Below, one piece after another: positions 48,379-59,985 of a DNA stretch of 64,000 bases. Under the pieces are notes generated by a model. It made no database searches and was not told the origin of the DNA. It saw nothing but the letters and a program-made list of their open reading frames with translations. The stretch spans positions 12,276,001 through 12,340,000 of the forward strand of contig NC_134830.1 in the NCBI RefSeq assembly GCF_004210375.1, given 5' to 3'. Source of the DNA: Tachypleus tridentatus. Taxonomy: Eukaryota; Arthropoda; Merostomata; Xiphosura; Limulidae. Position 1 is the stretch's first letter, and every line of letters starts with the position of its first letter. The position numbers and the translations under genes are program-made.

Positions 48379-49275
48379 AACGTGTTTTGCACACACAATA
48401 ACTATTAGTCGAAGTAATGTTTCAATTGTGTCTGTAACCCTGTTCGTCTTTAACGTAGTTTTCTTTTCTTTTCGAACGTTTAATATGCTGTCACTGTTTC
48501 TTCTTGATGGTCAGTACGCATCTTCTAAGTATGACCGACCGCCTGTTTGCAATGATATGCATTTCTGAAGTAGCTCGAGACTAGAAATATTCATTCTTTC
48601 CGGTTTCCTCTTACTTTACTTGTGTAGATGAACCCGAGTTAAAACAAATCGTTTTGTGTCATAACAGAATCCACGAGAAACGTATGTAACAATGGAGTAG
48701 CGCTAAAGAAACTTACAAAACTTATGTAAGGGGTGTAATGAAGAATAATGAGCACTTTTCTCCGAGCGTGCGATAAATAATGGATTGAAAGCTCGTGCAT
48801 GCACTGTAACAGTTTCTCATTAGTTTAAAACAAATACGCTAATATTAAATGCACGTGTAAGCGAAAATTATAAATTAAAAGTCAATAAATCCTCTTCGTC
48901 ATTTGAATATATCATTACTCCTTTTTCACGTGGATGTATGACGTTTCATAACTAGGTTTCCTGTGAGAGCTGCTTGCAAATGTCAAAATATTATGGCATG
49001 TTTGTTAGGATTTTACCTGCAATGTCGTGTATGTAATTAACGTTTTTAATGTAACGTTTCAGAGGAGATCTTTCACAATTTTGATTTCTCTCTTGCAGTG
49101 CTCATCGCCAATTGCGTTTTACTGGAGAGAAGTGTATGCTGTAAATTATTCTTCTATTGAAATATGCGGAGAGTGCAATGTAAAAAATCTGACGTTTCTT
49201 AGAAACTGGATACAAAATTTTGTGTTGAAGAATTTACGGAATAAACTCGGAAAGTGTAACACGCATGAAAACGAA

Positions 49276-49348
49276 GGGGGCGTAGCTCAAGTGGTAGAGC
49301 GCTCGCTTAGCATGCGAGAGGTACTGGGATCGATACCCAGCGCCTCCA
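49276..49348 (+). tRNA. tRNA-Ala-AGC: tRNA-Ala(AGC), canonical, last of the 965-bp run
   Basis: Five G and all stems paired. It is followed by the CACACATAAACTATTAG variant shared with 33830, then only the left part of S, and then the chimeric copy 369 bp on. Confidence 0.97.
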
Positions 49349-49644
49349 AACGTGTTTTGCACACACATAAACTATTAGTCGAAGTAATGTTTCAATTGTG
49401 TCTGTAACCCTGTTCGTCTTTAACGTAGTTTTCTTTTCTTTCGAACGTTTAATATGCTGTCACTGTTTCTTCTTGATGGTCAGTACGCATCTTCTAAGTA
49501 TGACCGACCGCCTCTTTGCAATGATATGCATTTCTGAAGTAGCTCGAGACTAGAAATATTCATTCTTTCCGGTTTCCTCTTACTTTACTTGTGTAGATGA
49601 ACCCGAGTTAAAACAAATCGTTTTGTGTCATAACAGAATCCACG
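49276..49644 (+). repeat. Minimal 369-bp unit lacking both L and the right part of S
   Basis: This is the only interval in the window with both deletions. Its length equals the ~965-bp unit minus the ~596 bp removed in chimeric units, as expected if the two deletions were brought together by unequal exchange. Confidence 0.92.
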
Positions 49645-49718
49645 AGAAACGTAGCTCAAGTGGTAGAGCGCTCGCTTAGCATGCGAGAGAGGTACTGGGA
49701 TCGATACCAACGCCTCCA
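49645..49718 (+). pseudogene. tRNA-Ala(AGC) pseudogene, chimeric 5' acceptor strand
   Basis: AGAAACG 5' strand, an extra GA in the variable region (GCGAGAGAGGTA), one C missing in the T stem and A65. A T6 run follows, then segment L. It is the most damaged chimeric copy apart from 21667. Confidence 0.85.
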
Positions 49719-49730
49719 AACGTGTTTTTT

Positions 49731-51526
49731 GCTACTAATATAACAAAAAACGCATGAAGAAAGGTGAAGAAATTTTCAATGACGCCTCCCATCTAAATAA
49801 TACAGAACATGACTGACAAAGGAATGGCAAAATTATGACTTTCCAAAATAAGAATGATTTTCCTTTAGGTTAAAATAAATCATACTTCATAGAGAATACA
49901 CCGAGTTGAAGAAATACTGAAAGTTATCTCTTTGGGATTCAAATTGAAATGACGTTTTCCTGCTCATTCACTTTCAATGATGTCATCGATATGTACGCCA
50001 TTTTTATAAACATGAACGAAAACATTTAATAAGGCAATACGAATAACACATCACTCATTATACAATTTATCTTTTACACCTGAAACTATGTTTCCAGTGG
50101 TACTAACTGCCAGGTATACTGTGTTCACAGCACAGTGTAAGTGGTGAAAAAACTTCAATAACATAATATATCTCTATCAAAAAGATGTGTAATGTTATTT
50201 AATAGTAACTGTGAAACAACAAGTGCGAGTACTAGAGGCATAGAGAAATAAGTCTTCACCGAAAACACAGAGAATCCAACATTTATATACTTCTTACATC
50301 ATATTTATGCTTAACTCATGAATCACCCTTCTTGAAATGAAGATATTTATCTTTTCCAAATACATCATAGTGGAAACTTCGATAACAAAACGGCTCACAA
50401 TCGTTGTAAACTTTGAAGATAAGAAAAGTAGAGTTTGTGGAACGTGGTAATTTCTTTCCAAAATCACGAAATATAAGTAAAACGCTTGTTTCTCATACAA
50501 TCATAAACAGTTTCACTGTGTTTAGACTCGTCGATACTTTTAATAAAGTTTTCTTAAAAGCATAGTTTGCGTTTTACCTACGTACTAATTATATAACTGC
50601 ATTTATATCAACAATCACATTTCATAGGAAAATCATTTACAGTGAACTGTAGCTACAAACGATCTTTGTTCTCTGAAATAATTACGAAATAAGAAGGTTA
50701 AATTCTTTACTTTATGATCAAGACGTCATTATGAGAAAATATTTGAGAATTTCTAAGTTATTTATTGCTTTTACTGCTTTATAACTTAGCAGTTTCAGAG
50801 AAAATTAAATAAAACACGGACGTTTCAGAAATTTACCAAACAATTATTCTTCTCTTTGACTTTGAAATTTGCAAATACCTATTCTAATTAAGTACGGTTT
50901 GAAATATTACAATTTGTTCTAATTTGCTTCTAAATTCGAATTGTTTCATACTTCTAAAGAGATATACGAGCATTTTATTGTAAATGGAGAACTAACGCCC
51001 ATACCTTTGAGGCATAATGATCATCGCATATGTTTAGTAGAAATTCTCACTATTACGTAGGCAACTGATAATGTTGCAAAAACAAATCCCATGTCAGATA
51101 GCTATTATTCATCTGTCTTTAATGTAGGTAAATAGTGCGTTTTATAAAATTCTTCGTGATCTTGGATTGCCCAATGAATACATACAGACAAATCTCAATA
51201 AACAGAACTGTTTCGATCTACCCTTCAAAGTACAAGTAAGATTTTAGCTTTGCTTGCGATACAGAAATATGAGCGTATAAAACCCATTCTCACTTCTGTT
51301 TCCCTGAAGCTGACGTTACAATTACAATATTGAGGAGTAAGAGCTACGAAAATAATTTTAATCAATCTCACTCAAAAAAGAAATTAAATTTAAATAGTAC
51401 TGGTACACGTGAAACTTTACAATAACAAGACTCTATTTTACACAAAATTTTCTTGGAATTGGTACATACCTTTCTTTGTAAACCATCGCTTCCACCAGAA
51501 ATGACGAAATTGTTCATGCTTAATAT
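49731..51526 (+). repeat. Segment L, copy 6
   Basis: Heads a second full-length plus-strand unit (2774 bp). Its following S shares private variants with the S after L copy 5, about 18.6 kb upstream, so the two full units descend from one duplicated block. Confidence 0.9.
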
Positions 51527-52418
51527 GCACACACACAATAACTATTAGTAGAAGTAATATATCAATGTTTCAATTGTGTCTGTAACCCTGTTCGTGTTTA
51601 ATGTAGTTTTCTTTTCTTTTCGAACGTTTAATATGCTGTCACTGTTTCTTCTTGATGGTCAGTACGCATCTTCTAAGTATGACCGACCGCCTCTTTGCAA
51701 TGATATGCATTTCTGAAGTAGCTCGAGACTAGAAATATTCATTCTTTCCGGTTTCCTCTTACTTTACTTGTGTAGATGAACCCGAGTTAAAACAAATCGT
51801 TTTGTGTCATAACAGAATCCACGAGAAACGTATGTAACAATGGAGTAGCGCTAAAGAAACTTACAAACTTATGTAAGGGTGTAATGAAGAATAATGAGCA
51901 CTTTTCTCCGAGCGTGCGATAAATAATGGATTGAAAGCTCGTGCATGCACTGTAACAGTTTCTCATTAGTTTAAAACAAATACGCTAATATTAAATGCAC
52001 GTGTAAGCGAAAATTATAAATTAAAAGTCAATAAATCCTCTTCGTCATTTGAATATATCATTACTCCTTTTTCACGTGGATGTATGACGTTTCATAACTA
52101 GGTTTCCTGTGAGAGCTGCTTGCGAATGTCAAAATATTATGGCATGTTTGTTAGGATTTTACCTGCAATGTCGTGTATGTAATTAACGTTTTAATGTAAC
52201 GTTTCAGAGGAGATCTTTCACAATTTTGATTTCTCTCTGCAGTGCTCATCGCCAATTGCGTTTTACTGGAGAGAAGTGTATGCTGTAAATTATTCTTCTA
52301 TTGAAATATGCGGAGAGTGCAATGTAAAAAATCTGACGTTTCTTAGAAACTGGATACAAAATTTTGTGTTGAAGAATTTACGGAATAAACTCGGAAAGTG
52401 TAACACGCATGAAAACGA

Positions 52419-52491
52419 AGGGGCGTAGCTCAAGTGGTAGAGCGCTCGCTTAGCATGCGAGAGGTACTGGGATCGATACCCAGCGCCTCCA
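52419..52491 (+). tRNA. tRNA-Ala-AGC: tRNA-Ala(AGC), A1 variant
   Basis: Four-G 5' end, otherwise canonical. It closes the second full unit and is followed by an L-less unit. Confidence 0.92.
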
Positions 52492-53381
52492 AACGTGTTT
52501 TGCACACACATAACTATTAGTCGAAGTAATGTTTCAATTGTGTCTGTAACCCTGTTCGTCTTTAACGTAGTTTTCTTTTCTTTTCGAACGTTTAATATGC
52601 TGTCACTGTTTCTTCTTGATGGTCAGTACGCATCTTCTAAGTATGACCGACCGCCTTTTGCAATGATATGCATTTCTGAAGTAGCTCGAGACTAGAAATA
52701 TTCATTCTTTCCGGTTTCCTCTTACTTTACTTGTGTAGATGAACCCGAGTTAAAACAAATCGTTTTGTGTCATAACAGAATCCACGAGAAACGTATGTAA
52801 CAATGGAGTAGCGCTAAAGAAACTTACAAAACTTATGTAAGGGGTGTAATGAAGAATAATGAGCACTTTTCTCCGAGCGTGCGATAAATAATGGATTGAA
52901 AGCTCGTGCATGCACTGTAACAGTTTCTCATTAGTTTAAAACAAATACGCTAATATTAAATGCACGTGTAAGCGAAAATTATAAATTAAAAGTCAATAAA
53001 TCTCTTCGTCATTTGAATATATCATTACTCCTTTTTCACGTGGATGTATGACGTTTCATAACTAGGTTTCCTGTGAGAGCTGCTTGCAAATGTCAAAATA
53101 TTATGGCATGTTTGTTAGGATTTTACCTGCAATGTCGTGTATGTAATTAACGTTTTAATGTAAAGTTTCAGAGGAGATCTTTCACAATTTTGATTTCTCT
53201 CTGCAGTGCTCATCGCCAATTGCGTTTTACTGGAGAGAAGTGTATGCTGTAAATTATTCTTGTATTGAAATATGCGGAGAGTGCAATATAAAAAATCTGA
53301 CGTTTCTTAGAAACTGGATACAAAATTTTTTGTTGATAGATTGACGGAATAAACTCGGAAAGGTAAAATGCATGAAAACGA

Positions 53382-53454
53382 AGGGGCGTAGCTCAAGTGG
53401 TAGAGCGCTCGCTTAGCATGCGAGAGGTACTGGGATCGATACCCAGCGCCTCCA
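53382..53454 (+). tRNA. tRNA-Ala-AGC: tRNA-Ala(AGC), A1 variant, in a mosaic unit
   Basis: Four-G 5' end with intact stems. The flank before it (ATTCTTGTATTG, AATGTAAAGTTTCAG, GTAAAATGCATGAAAAC) carries variants typical of the inverted arm. The downstream junction is GCTACTAATACAATAAC, different from other L-less units. Confidence 0.92.
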
Positions 53455-54345
53455 AACGTGTTTTGCTACTAATACAATAACTATTAGTCGAAGTAATGTT
53501 TCAATTGTGTCTGTAACCCTGTTCGTCTTTAACGTAGTTTTCTTTTCGAACGTTTAATATGCTGTCACTGTTTCTTCTTGATGGTCAGTACGCATCTTCT
53601 AAGTATGACCGACCGCCTGTTTGCAATGATATGCATTTCTGAAGTAGCTCGAGACTAGAAATATTCATTCTTTCCGGTTTCCTCTTACTTTACTTGTGTA
53701 GATGAACCCGAGTTAAAACAAATCGTTTTGTGTCATAACAGAATCCACGAGAAACGTATGTAACAATGGAGTAGCGCTAAAGAAACTTACAAAACTTATG
53801 TAAGGGGTGTAATGAAGAATAATGAGCACTTTTCTCCGAGCGTGCGATAAATAATGGATTGAAAGCTCGCATGCACTGTAACAGTTTCTCATTAGTTTAA
53901 AACAAATACGCTAATATTAAATGCACGTGTAAGCGAAAATTATAAATTAAAAGTCAATAAATCCTCTTCGTCATTTGAATATATCATTACTCCTTTTTCA
54001 CGTGGATGTATGACGTTTCATAACTAGGTTTCCTGTGAGAGCTGCTTGCAAATGTCAAAATATTATGGCATGTTTGTTAGATTTTACCTGCAATGTCGTG
54101 TATGTAATTAACGTTTTAATGTAACGTTTCAGAGGAGATCTTTCACAATTTTGATTTCTCTCTCTTGCAGTGCTCATCGCCAATTACGTTTTACTGAGAG
54201 AAGTGTATGCTGTAAATTATTCTTGTATTGAAATATGCGGAGAGTGCAATGTAAAAATCTGACGTTTCTTAGAAACTGGATACAAAATTTTGTGTTGAAG
54301 AATTTACGGAATAAACTCGGAAAGTGTAACACGCATGAAAACGAA
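53455..54345 (+). repeat. Segment S up to the second gap
   Basis: Complete S that stops at CATGAAAACGAA, exactly where the next tRNA should start. The next tRNA copy is therefore hidden in the gap. Confidence 0.93.
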
Positions 54346-54845
54346 NNNNNNNNNNNNNNNNNNNNNNNNNNNNNNNNNNNNNNNNNNNNNNNNNNNNNNN
54401 NNNNNNNNNNNNNNNNNNNNNNNNNNNNNNNNNNNNNNNNNNNNNNNNNNNNNNNNNNNNNNNNNNNNNNNNNNNNNNNNNNNNNNNNNNNNNNNNNNNN
54501 NNNNNNNNNNNNNNNNNNNNNNNNNNNNNNNNNNNNNNNNNNNNNNNNNNNNNNNNNNNNNNNNNNNNNNNNNNNNNNNNNNNNNNNNNNNNNNNNNNNN
54601 NNNNNNNNNNNNNNNNNNNNNNNNNNNNNNNNNNNNNNNNNNNNNNNNNNNNNNNNNNNNNNNNNNNNNNNNNNNNNNNNNNNNNNNNNNNNNNNNNNNN
54701 NNNNNNNNNNNNNNNNNNNNNNNNNNNNNNNNNNNNNNNNNNNNNNNNNNNNNNNNNNNNNNNNNNNNNNNNNNNNNNNNNNNNNNNNNNNNNNNNNNNN
54801 NNNNNNNNNNNNNNNNNNNNNNNNNNNNNNNNNNNNNNNNNNNNN
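54346..54845. other. Assembly gap (500 N) at the orientation switch
   Basis: Exactly 500 N. The repeat runs forward to its left and reverse to its right, so the inversion junction, and probably at least one tRNA, is unresolved. Confidence 0.99.
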
Positions 54846-55322
54846 ACACGTGCATTTAATATTAGCGTATTTGTTTTAAAATAATGAGAAACTGTTACAG
54901 TGCATGCACGAGCTTTCAATCCATTATTTATCGCACGCTAGGAGAAAAGTGCTCATTATTCTTTCTTACACCCCTTACATAATTTTGTAAGTTTCTTTAG
55001 CGCTACTCCATTGTTACATACGTTTCTCGTGGATTCTGTTATGACACAAAACGATTTGTTTTAACTCGGGTTCATCTACACAAGTAAAGTAAGAGAAAAC
55101 CGGAAAGAATGAATATTTCTAGTCTCGAGCTACTTCAGAAATGCATATCATTGCAAACAGGCGGTCGGTCATACTTAGAAGATGCGTACTGACCATCAAG
55201 AAGAAACAGTGACAGCATATTAAACGTTCGAAAAGAAAAGAAAACTACATTAAAGACGAACAGGGTTACAGACACAATTGAAACATTGAAATATTACTTC
55301 TACTAATAGTTATTGTGTGTGC

Positions 55323-57116
55323 ATATTAAGTATGAACAATTTCGTAATTACTGGTGGAAGCGATGGTTTACAAAGAAAAGAAGGTACCAATTCTAAGGAA
55401 ATTTTGTGTAAAAATAGAGTCTTATTATTGTAAAGTTTCACGTGTACCAGTACTATTTAAATTTAATTTCTTTTTTGAGTGAGATAATTAAAATTATTTT
55501 CGTAGCTCTTACTCCTCAATATTGTAATTGTAACGTCAGCTTCAGGGAAACGAAGTGAGAATGGGTTTTATACGCTCATATTTCTGTATCGCAAGCAAAG
55601 CTAAAATCTTACTTGTACTTTGAAGGGTAGATCGAAACAGTTCTGTTTATTGAGATTTGTCTGTATGTATTCATTGGGCAATCCAAGATCACGAAGAATT
55701 TTATAAAACGCACTATTTACCTATATTAAAGACAGATGAATAATAGCTATCTGACATGGGATTTGTTTTTGGAACATTATCATTTGCCTACGTAATAGTG
55801 AGAATTTCTACTAAACATCTGCGATGATCATTATGCCTCAAAGGTAAGGGCGTTAGTTCTCCATTTACAATCAAATGCTCGTATATCTCTTTAGAAGTAT
55901 GAAACAATTCGAATTTAGAGGCAAATTAGAACAAATTGTGATATTTCAAACCGTATTTAATTAGAGTAGGTATTTGCAAATTTCAAAGTCAAAGAGAAGA
56001 AAAATTGTTTGGTAAATTTCTGAAACGTCCGTGTTTTATTTAATTTTCTATGAAACTGCTAAGTTATAAAGCAGTAAAAGCAATAAATAACTTAGAAATT
56101 CTCAAATATTTTCTCATAATTACGTCTTGATCATAAAGTAAAGAATTTATCCTTCTTATTTCGTAATTATTTCAGAGAACAAAGATCGTTTGTATCTAAA
56201 GTTCACTGTAAATGATTTGCCTATGAAATGTGATTGTTGATATAAATGCAGTTATATAATTAGTACGTAGGTAAAACGCTAACTATGCTTTTAAGAAAAC
56301 TTTATTACAAGTATTGACAAGTCTAAACACAGTGAAACCGTTTATGATTGTATGAGAAACAAGCGTTTTACTAATATTTCGTGATTTTGGAAAGAAATTA
56401 CCACGTTCCACAAACTCTACTTTTCTTATCTTCAAAGTTTACAACGATTGTGAGCCGTCTTGTTATCGAAGTTTCCACTATGATGTATTTGGAAAAGATA
56501 AATATCTTCATTTCAAGAAGGGTAATTTATGAGTTAAGCATAAATATGATGTAAGAAGTATATAAATGTTTGATTCTCTATGTTTTCGGAGAGGACTTAT
56601 TTCTCTATGCCTCTAGTACTCGCACTTGTTGTTTCACAGTTACTACTAAATAACATTACACATCTTTTGATAGAGATATATTATGTTATTGAAGTTTTTC
56701 ACCACTTACACTGTGCTGTGAACAGAGTATACCTGGCAGTTACTACCACTGGAAACATAGTTTCAGGTGTAAAAGATAAATTGTTTAATGAGTGATGTGT
56801 TATTCGTATTGCCTTGTTAAATGTTTTCGTTCATGTTTATAAAAATGGCGTACATATCGATGACATCATTGAAAGTGAATGAGCAGGAAAACGTCATTTC
56901 ATTTTGAATCCCAAGAGATAACTTTCAAAGTATTTCTTCAACTCGGTGTATTCTCTATGAAGTATGATTTATTTTAACCTAAAGGAAAATCATTCTTATT
57001 TTGGAAAGTCATAATTTTGCCATCCATTTGTCAGTCATGTTCTGTATTATTTAGATGGGAGGCATCATTGAAAATTTCTTCACCTTTCTTCATGCGTTTT
57101 TTGTTATATTAGTAGC
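55323..57116 (-). repeat. Segment L, inverted copy 1
   Basis: Reverse complement of L with subfamily-specific substitutions (for example ATACTTAATATGC end and GTAATTACTGG in plus-strand reading). No credible gene; the open frames are as in the direct arm. Confidence 0.9.
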
Positions 57117-57127
57117 AAAATCACGTC

Positions 57128-57200
57128 TGGAGGCGCTGGGTATCGATCCCAGTACCTCTCGCATGCTAAGCGAGCGCTCTACCACTTGAGCTACGCCCCT
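57128..57200 (-). tRNA. tRNA-Ala-AGC: tRNA-Ala(AGC), minus strand, A1 variant
   Basis: Four-G 5' end, all other stems canonical. The flank reads ACGTGATTTTGC, so a T4 terminator is kept although the sequence differs from the direct arm. Confidence 0.93.
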
Positions 57201-58103
57201 TTGTTTTCATGCGTGTTACACTTTCCGAGTTTATTCCGTAATTTCTTCAACACAAAATTTTGTATCCAGTTTCTGAGAAACGTCAGATATTTTACATTGC
57301 ACTCTCCGCATATTTCAATACAAGAATAATTTACAGCATACACTTCTCTCCAGTAAAACGTAATTGGCGATGAGCACTGCAAGAGAGAAATTAAAATTGT
57401 GAAAGGTCTCCTCTGAAACTTTACATTAAAAACGTTAATTACATACACGAAATTGCAGGTAAAATCCTAACAAACATGCCATAATATTTTGACATTTGCA
57501 AGCAGCTCTCACAGGAAACCTAGTTATGAAACGTCATGAAACCTCATACATCCACGTGAAAAAGGAGTAATGATATATTCAAATGAAGAAGAGGATTTAT
57601 TGACTTTTAATTTATAATTTTCGCTTACACGTGCATTTAATATTAGCGTATTTGTTTTAAAATAATGAGAAACTGTTACAGTGCATGCACGAGCTTTCAA
57701 TCCATTATTTATCGCACGCTAGGAGAAAAGTGCTCATTATTCTTTCTTACACCCCTTACATAATTTTGTAAGTTTCTTTAGCGCTACTCCATTGTTACAT
57801 ACGTTTCTCGTGGATTCTGTTATGACACAAAACGATTTGTTTTAACTCGGGTTCATCTACACAAGTAAAGTAAGAGAAAACCGGAAAGAATGAATATTTC
57901 TAGTCTCGAGCTACTTCAGAAATGCATATCATTGCAAACAGGCGGTCGGTCATACTTAGAAGATGCGTACTGACCATCAAGAAGAAACAGTGACAGCATA
58001 TTAAACGTTCGAAAAGAAAAGAAAACTACATTAAAGACGAACAGGGTTACAGACACAATTGAAACATTGAAATATTACTTCTACTAATAGTTATTGTGTG
58101 TGC

Positions 58104-59901
58104 ATATTAAGTATGAACAATTTCGTAATTACTGGTGGAAGCGATGGTTTACAAAGAAAAAGAAGGTACCAATTCTAAGGAAATTTTGTGTAAAAATAGA
58201 GTCTTATTATTGTAAAGTTTCACGTGTACCAGTACTATTTAAATTTAATTTCTTTTGAGTGAGATAATTAAAATTATTTTCGTAGCTCTTACTCCTCAAT
58301 ATTGTAATTGTAACGTCAGCTTCAGGGAAACGAAGTGAGAATGGGTTTTATACGCTCATATTTCTGTATCGCAAGCAAAGCTAAAATCTTACTTGTACTT
58401 TGAAGGGTAGATCGAAACAGTTCTGTTTATTGAGATTTGTCTGTATGTATTCATTGGGCAATCCAAGATCACGAAGAATTTTATAAAACGCACTATTTAC
58501 CTATATTAAAGACAGATGAATAATAGCTATCTGACATGGGATTTGTTTTTTGGAACATTATCATTTGCCTACGTAATAGTGAGAATTTCTACTAAACATC
58601 TGCGATGATCATTATGCCTCAAAGGTAAGGGCGTTAGTTCTCCATTTACAATCAAATGCTCGTATATCTCTTTAGAAGTATGAAACAATTCGAATTTAGA
58701 GGCAAATTAGAACAAATTGTGATATTTCAAACCGTATTTAATTAGAGTAGGTATTTGCAAATTTCAAAGTCAAAGAGAAGAAAAATTGTTTGGTAAATTT
58801 CTGAAACGTCCCCGTGTTTTATTTAATTTTCTATGAAACTGCTAAGTTATAAAGCAGTAAAAGCAATAAATAACTTAGAAATTCTCAAATATTTTCTCAT
58901 AATTACGTCTTGATCATAAAGTAAAGAATTTATCCTTCTTATTTCGTAATTATTTCAGAGAACAAAGATCGTTTGTATCTAAAGTTCACTGTAAATGATT
59001 TGCCTATGAAATGTGATTGTTGATATAAATGCAGTTATATAATTAGTACGTAGGTAAAACGCTAACTATGCTTTTAAGAAAACTTTATTACAAGTATTGA
59101 CAAGTCTAAACACAGTGAAACCGTTTATGATTGTATGAGAAACAAGCGTTTTACTAATATTTCGTGATTTTGGAAAGAAATTACCACGTTCCACAAACTC
59201 TACTTTTCTTATCTTCAAAGTTTACAACGATTGTGAGCCGTCTTGTTATCGAAGTTTCCACTATGATGTATTTGGAAAAAGATAAATATCTTCATTTCAA
59301 GAAGGGTAATTTATGAGTTAAGCATAAATATGATGTAAGAAGTATATAAATGTTTGATTCTCTATGTTTTCGGAGAGGACTTATTTCTCTATGCCTCTAG
59401 TACTCGCACTTGTTGTTTCACAGTTACTACTAAATAACATTACACATCTTTTGATAGAGATATATTATGTTATTGAAGTTTTTTCACCACTTACACTGTG
59501 CTGTGAACAGAGTATACCTGGCAGTTACTACCACTGGAAACATAGTTTCAGGTGTAAAAGATAAATTGTTTAATGAGTGATGTGTTATTCGTATTGCCTT
59601 GTTAAATGTTTTCGTTCATGTTTATAAAAATGGCGTACATATCGATGACATCATTGAAAGTGAATGAGCAGGAAAACGTCATTTCATTTTGAATCCCAAG
59701 AGATAACTTTCAAAGTATTTCTTCAACTCGGTGTATTCTCTATGAAGTATGATTTATTTTAACCTAAAGGAAAATCATTCTTATTTTGGAAAGTCATAAT
59801 TTTGCCATCCATTTGTCAGTCATGTTCTGTATTATTTAGATGGGAGGCATCATTGAAAATTTCTTCACCTTTCTTCATGCGTTTTTTGTTATATTAGTAG
59901 C
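58104..59901 (-). repeat. Segment L, inverted copy 2
   Basis: Near-identical to inverted copy 1; differences are mainly homopolymer lengths. Confidence 0.9.
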
Positions 59902-59912
59902 AAAATCACGTC

Positions 59913-59985
59913 TGGAGGCGCTGGGTATCGATCCCAGTACCTCTCGCATGCTAAGCGAGCGCTCTACCACTTGAGCTACGCCCCC
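59913..59985 (-). tRNA. tRNA-Ala-AGC: tRNA-Ala(AGC), minus strand, canonical
   Basis: Five G, G3:U70, fully paired stems, T4 terminator. Confidence 0.97.

Larger units (their letters stand above)
33830..49275 (+). repeat. Sixteen tandem ~965-bp units, each with one tRNA-Ala
   Basis: Each unit is a tRNA, then TTTTGCACACACAATAAC (the L-deletion junction), then full S. Unit lengths are 965, 963, 960, 969, 969, 966, 963, 963, 967, 966, 968, 966, 961, 964, 966 and 970. These units also read TATTAGTCGAAGTAATG where L-bearing units read TATTAGTAGAAGTAATATTT with a short extra repeat. The deleted allele therefore looks like one lineage that was amplified. Confidence 0.96.
20099..54345 (+). repeat. 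Direct arm of the tRNA-Ala megasatellite
   Basis: The whole stretch is built from one unit: tRNA-Ala, then the ~1.8-kb segment L (optional), then the ~0.9-kb segment S, then the next tRNA. Intervals between tRNA starts are 957, 2165, 963, 2173, 966, 2175 and 2764, then sixteen of 960-970, then 369, 2774 and 963. Copies are very similar, and most differences are indels in short homopolymers. Segment S starts GCACACACAATAACTATTAG and ends at the tRNA 5' end. It contains no gene I can recognise. Confidence 0.97.
57201..59985 (-). repeat. Full-length 2785-bp unit
   Basis: One of two complete, undeleted units in the inverted arm. It is the best template for the ancestral unit because both L and the whole of S are present and it starts with a canonical tRNA. 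Confidence 0.93.

Noticed and set aside
33830-52491. Recurring 60-126 codon open frames covering the tRNA genes on both strands (containing AQVVERSLSMREV or GGAGYRSQYLSHAKR)
   Set aside because: These peptides are the tRNA-Ala gene and its complement translated; they recur because the units are near-identical and are cut by indels in other copies.
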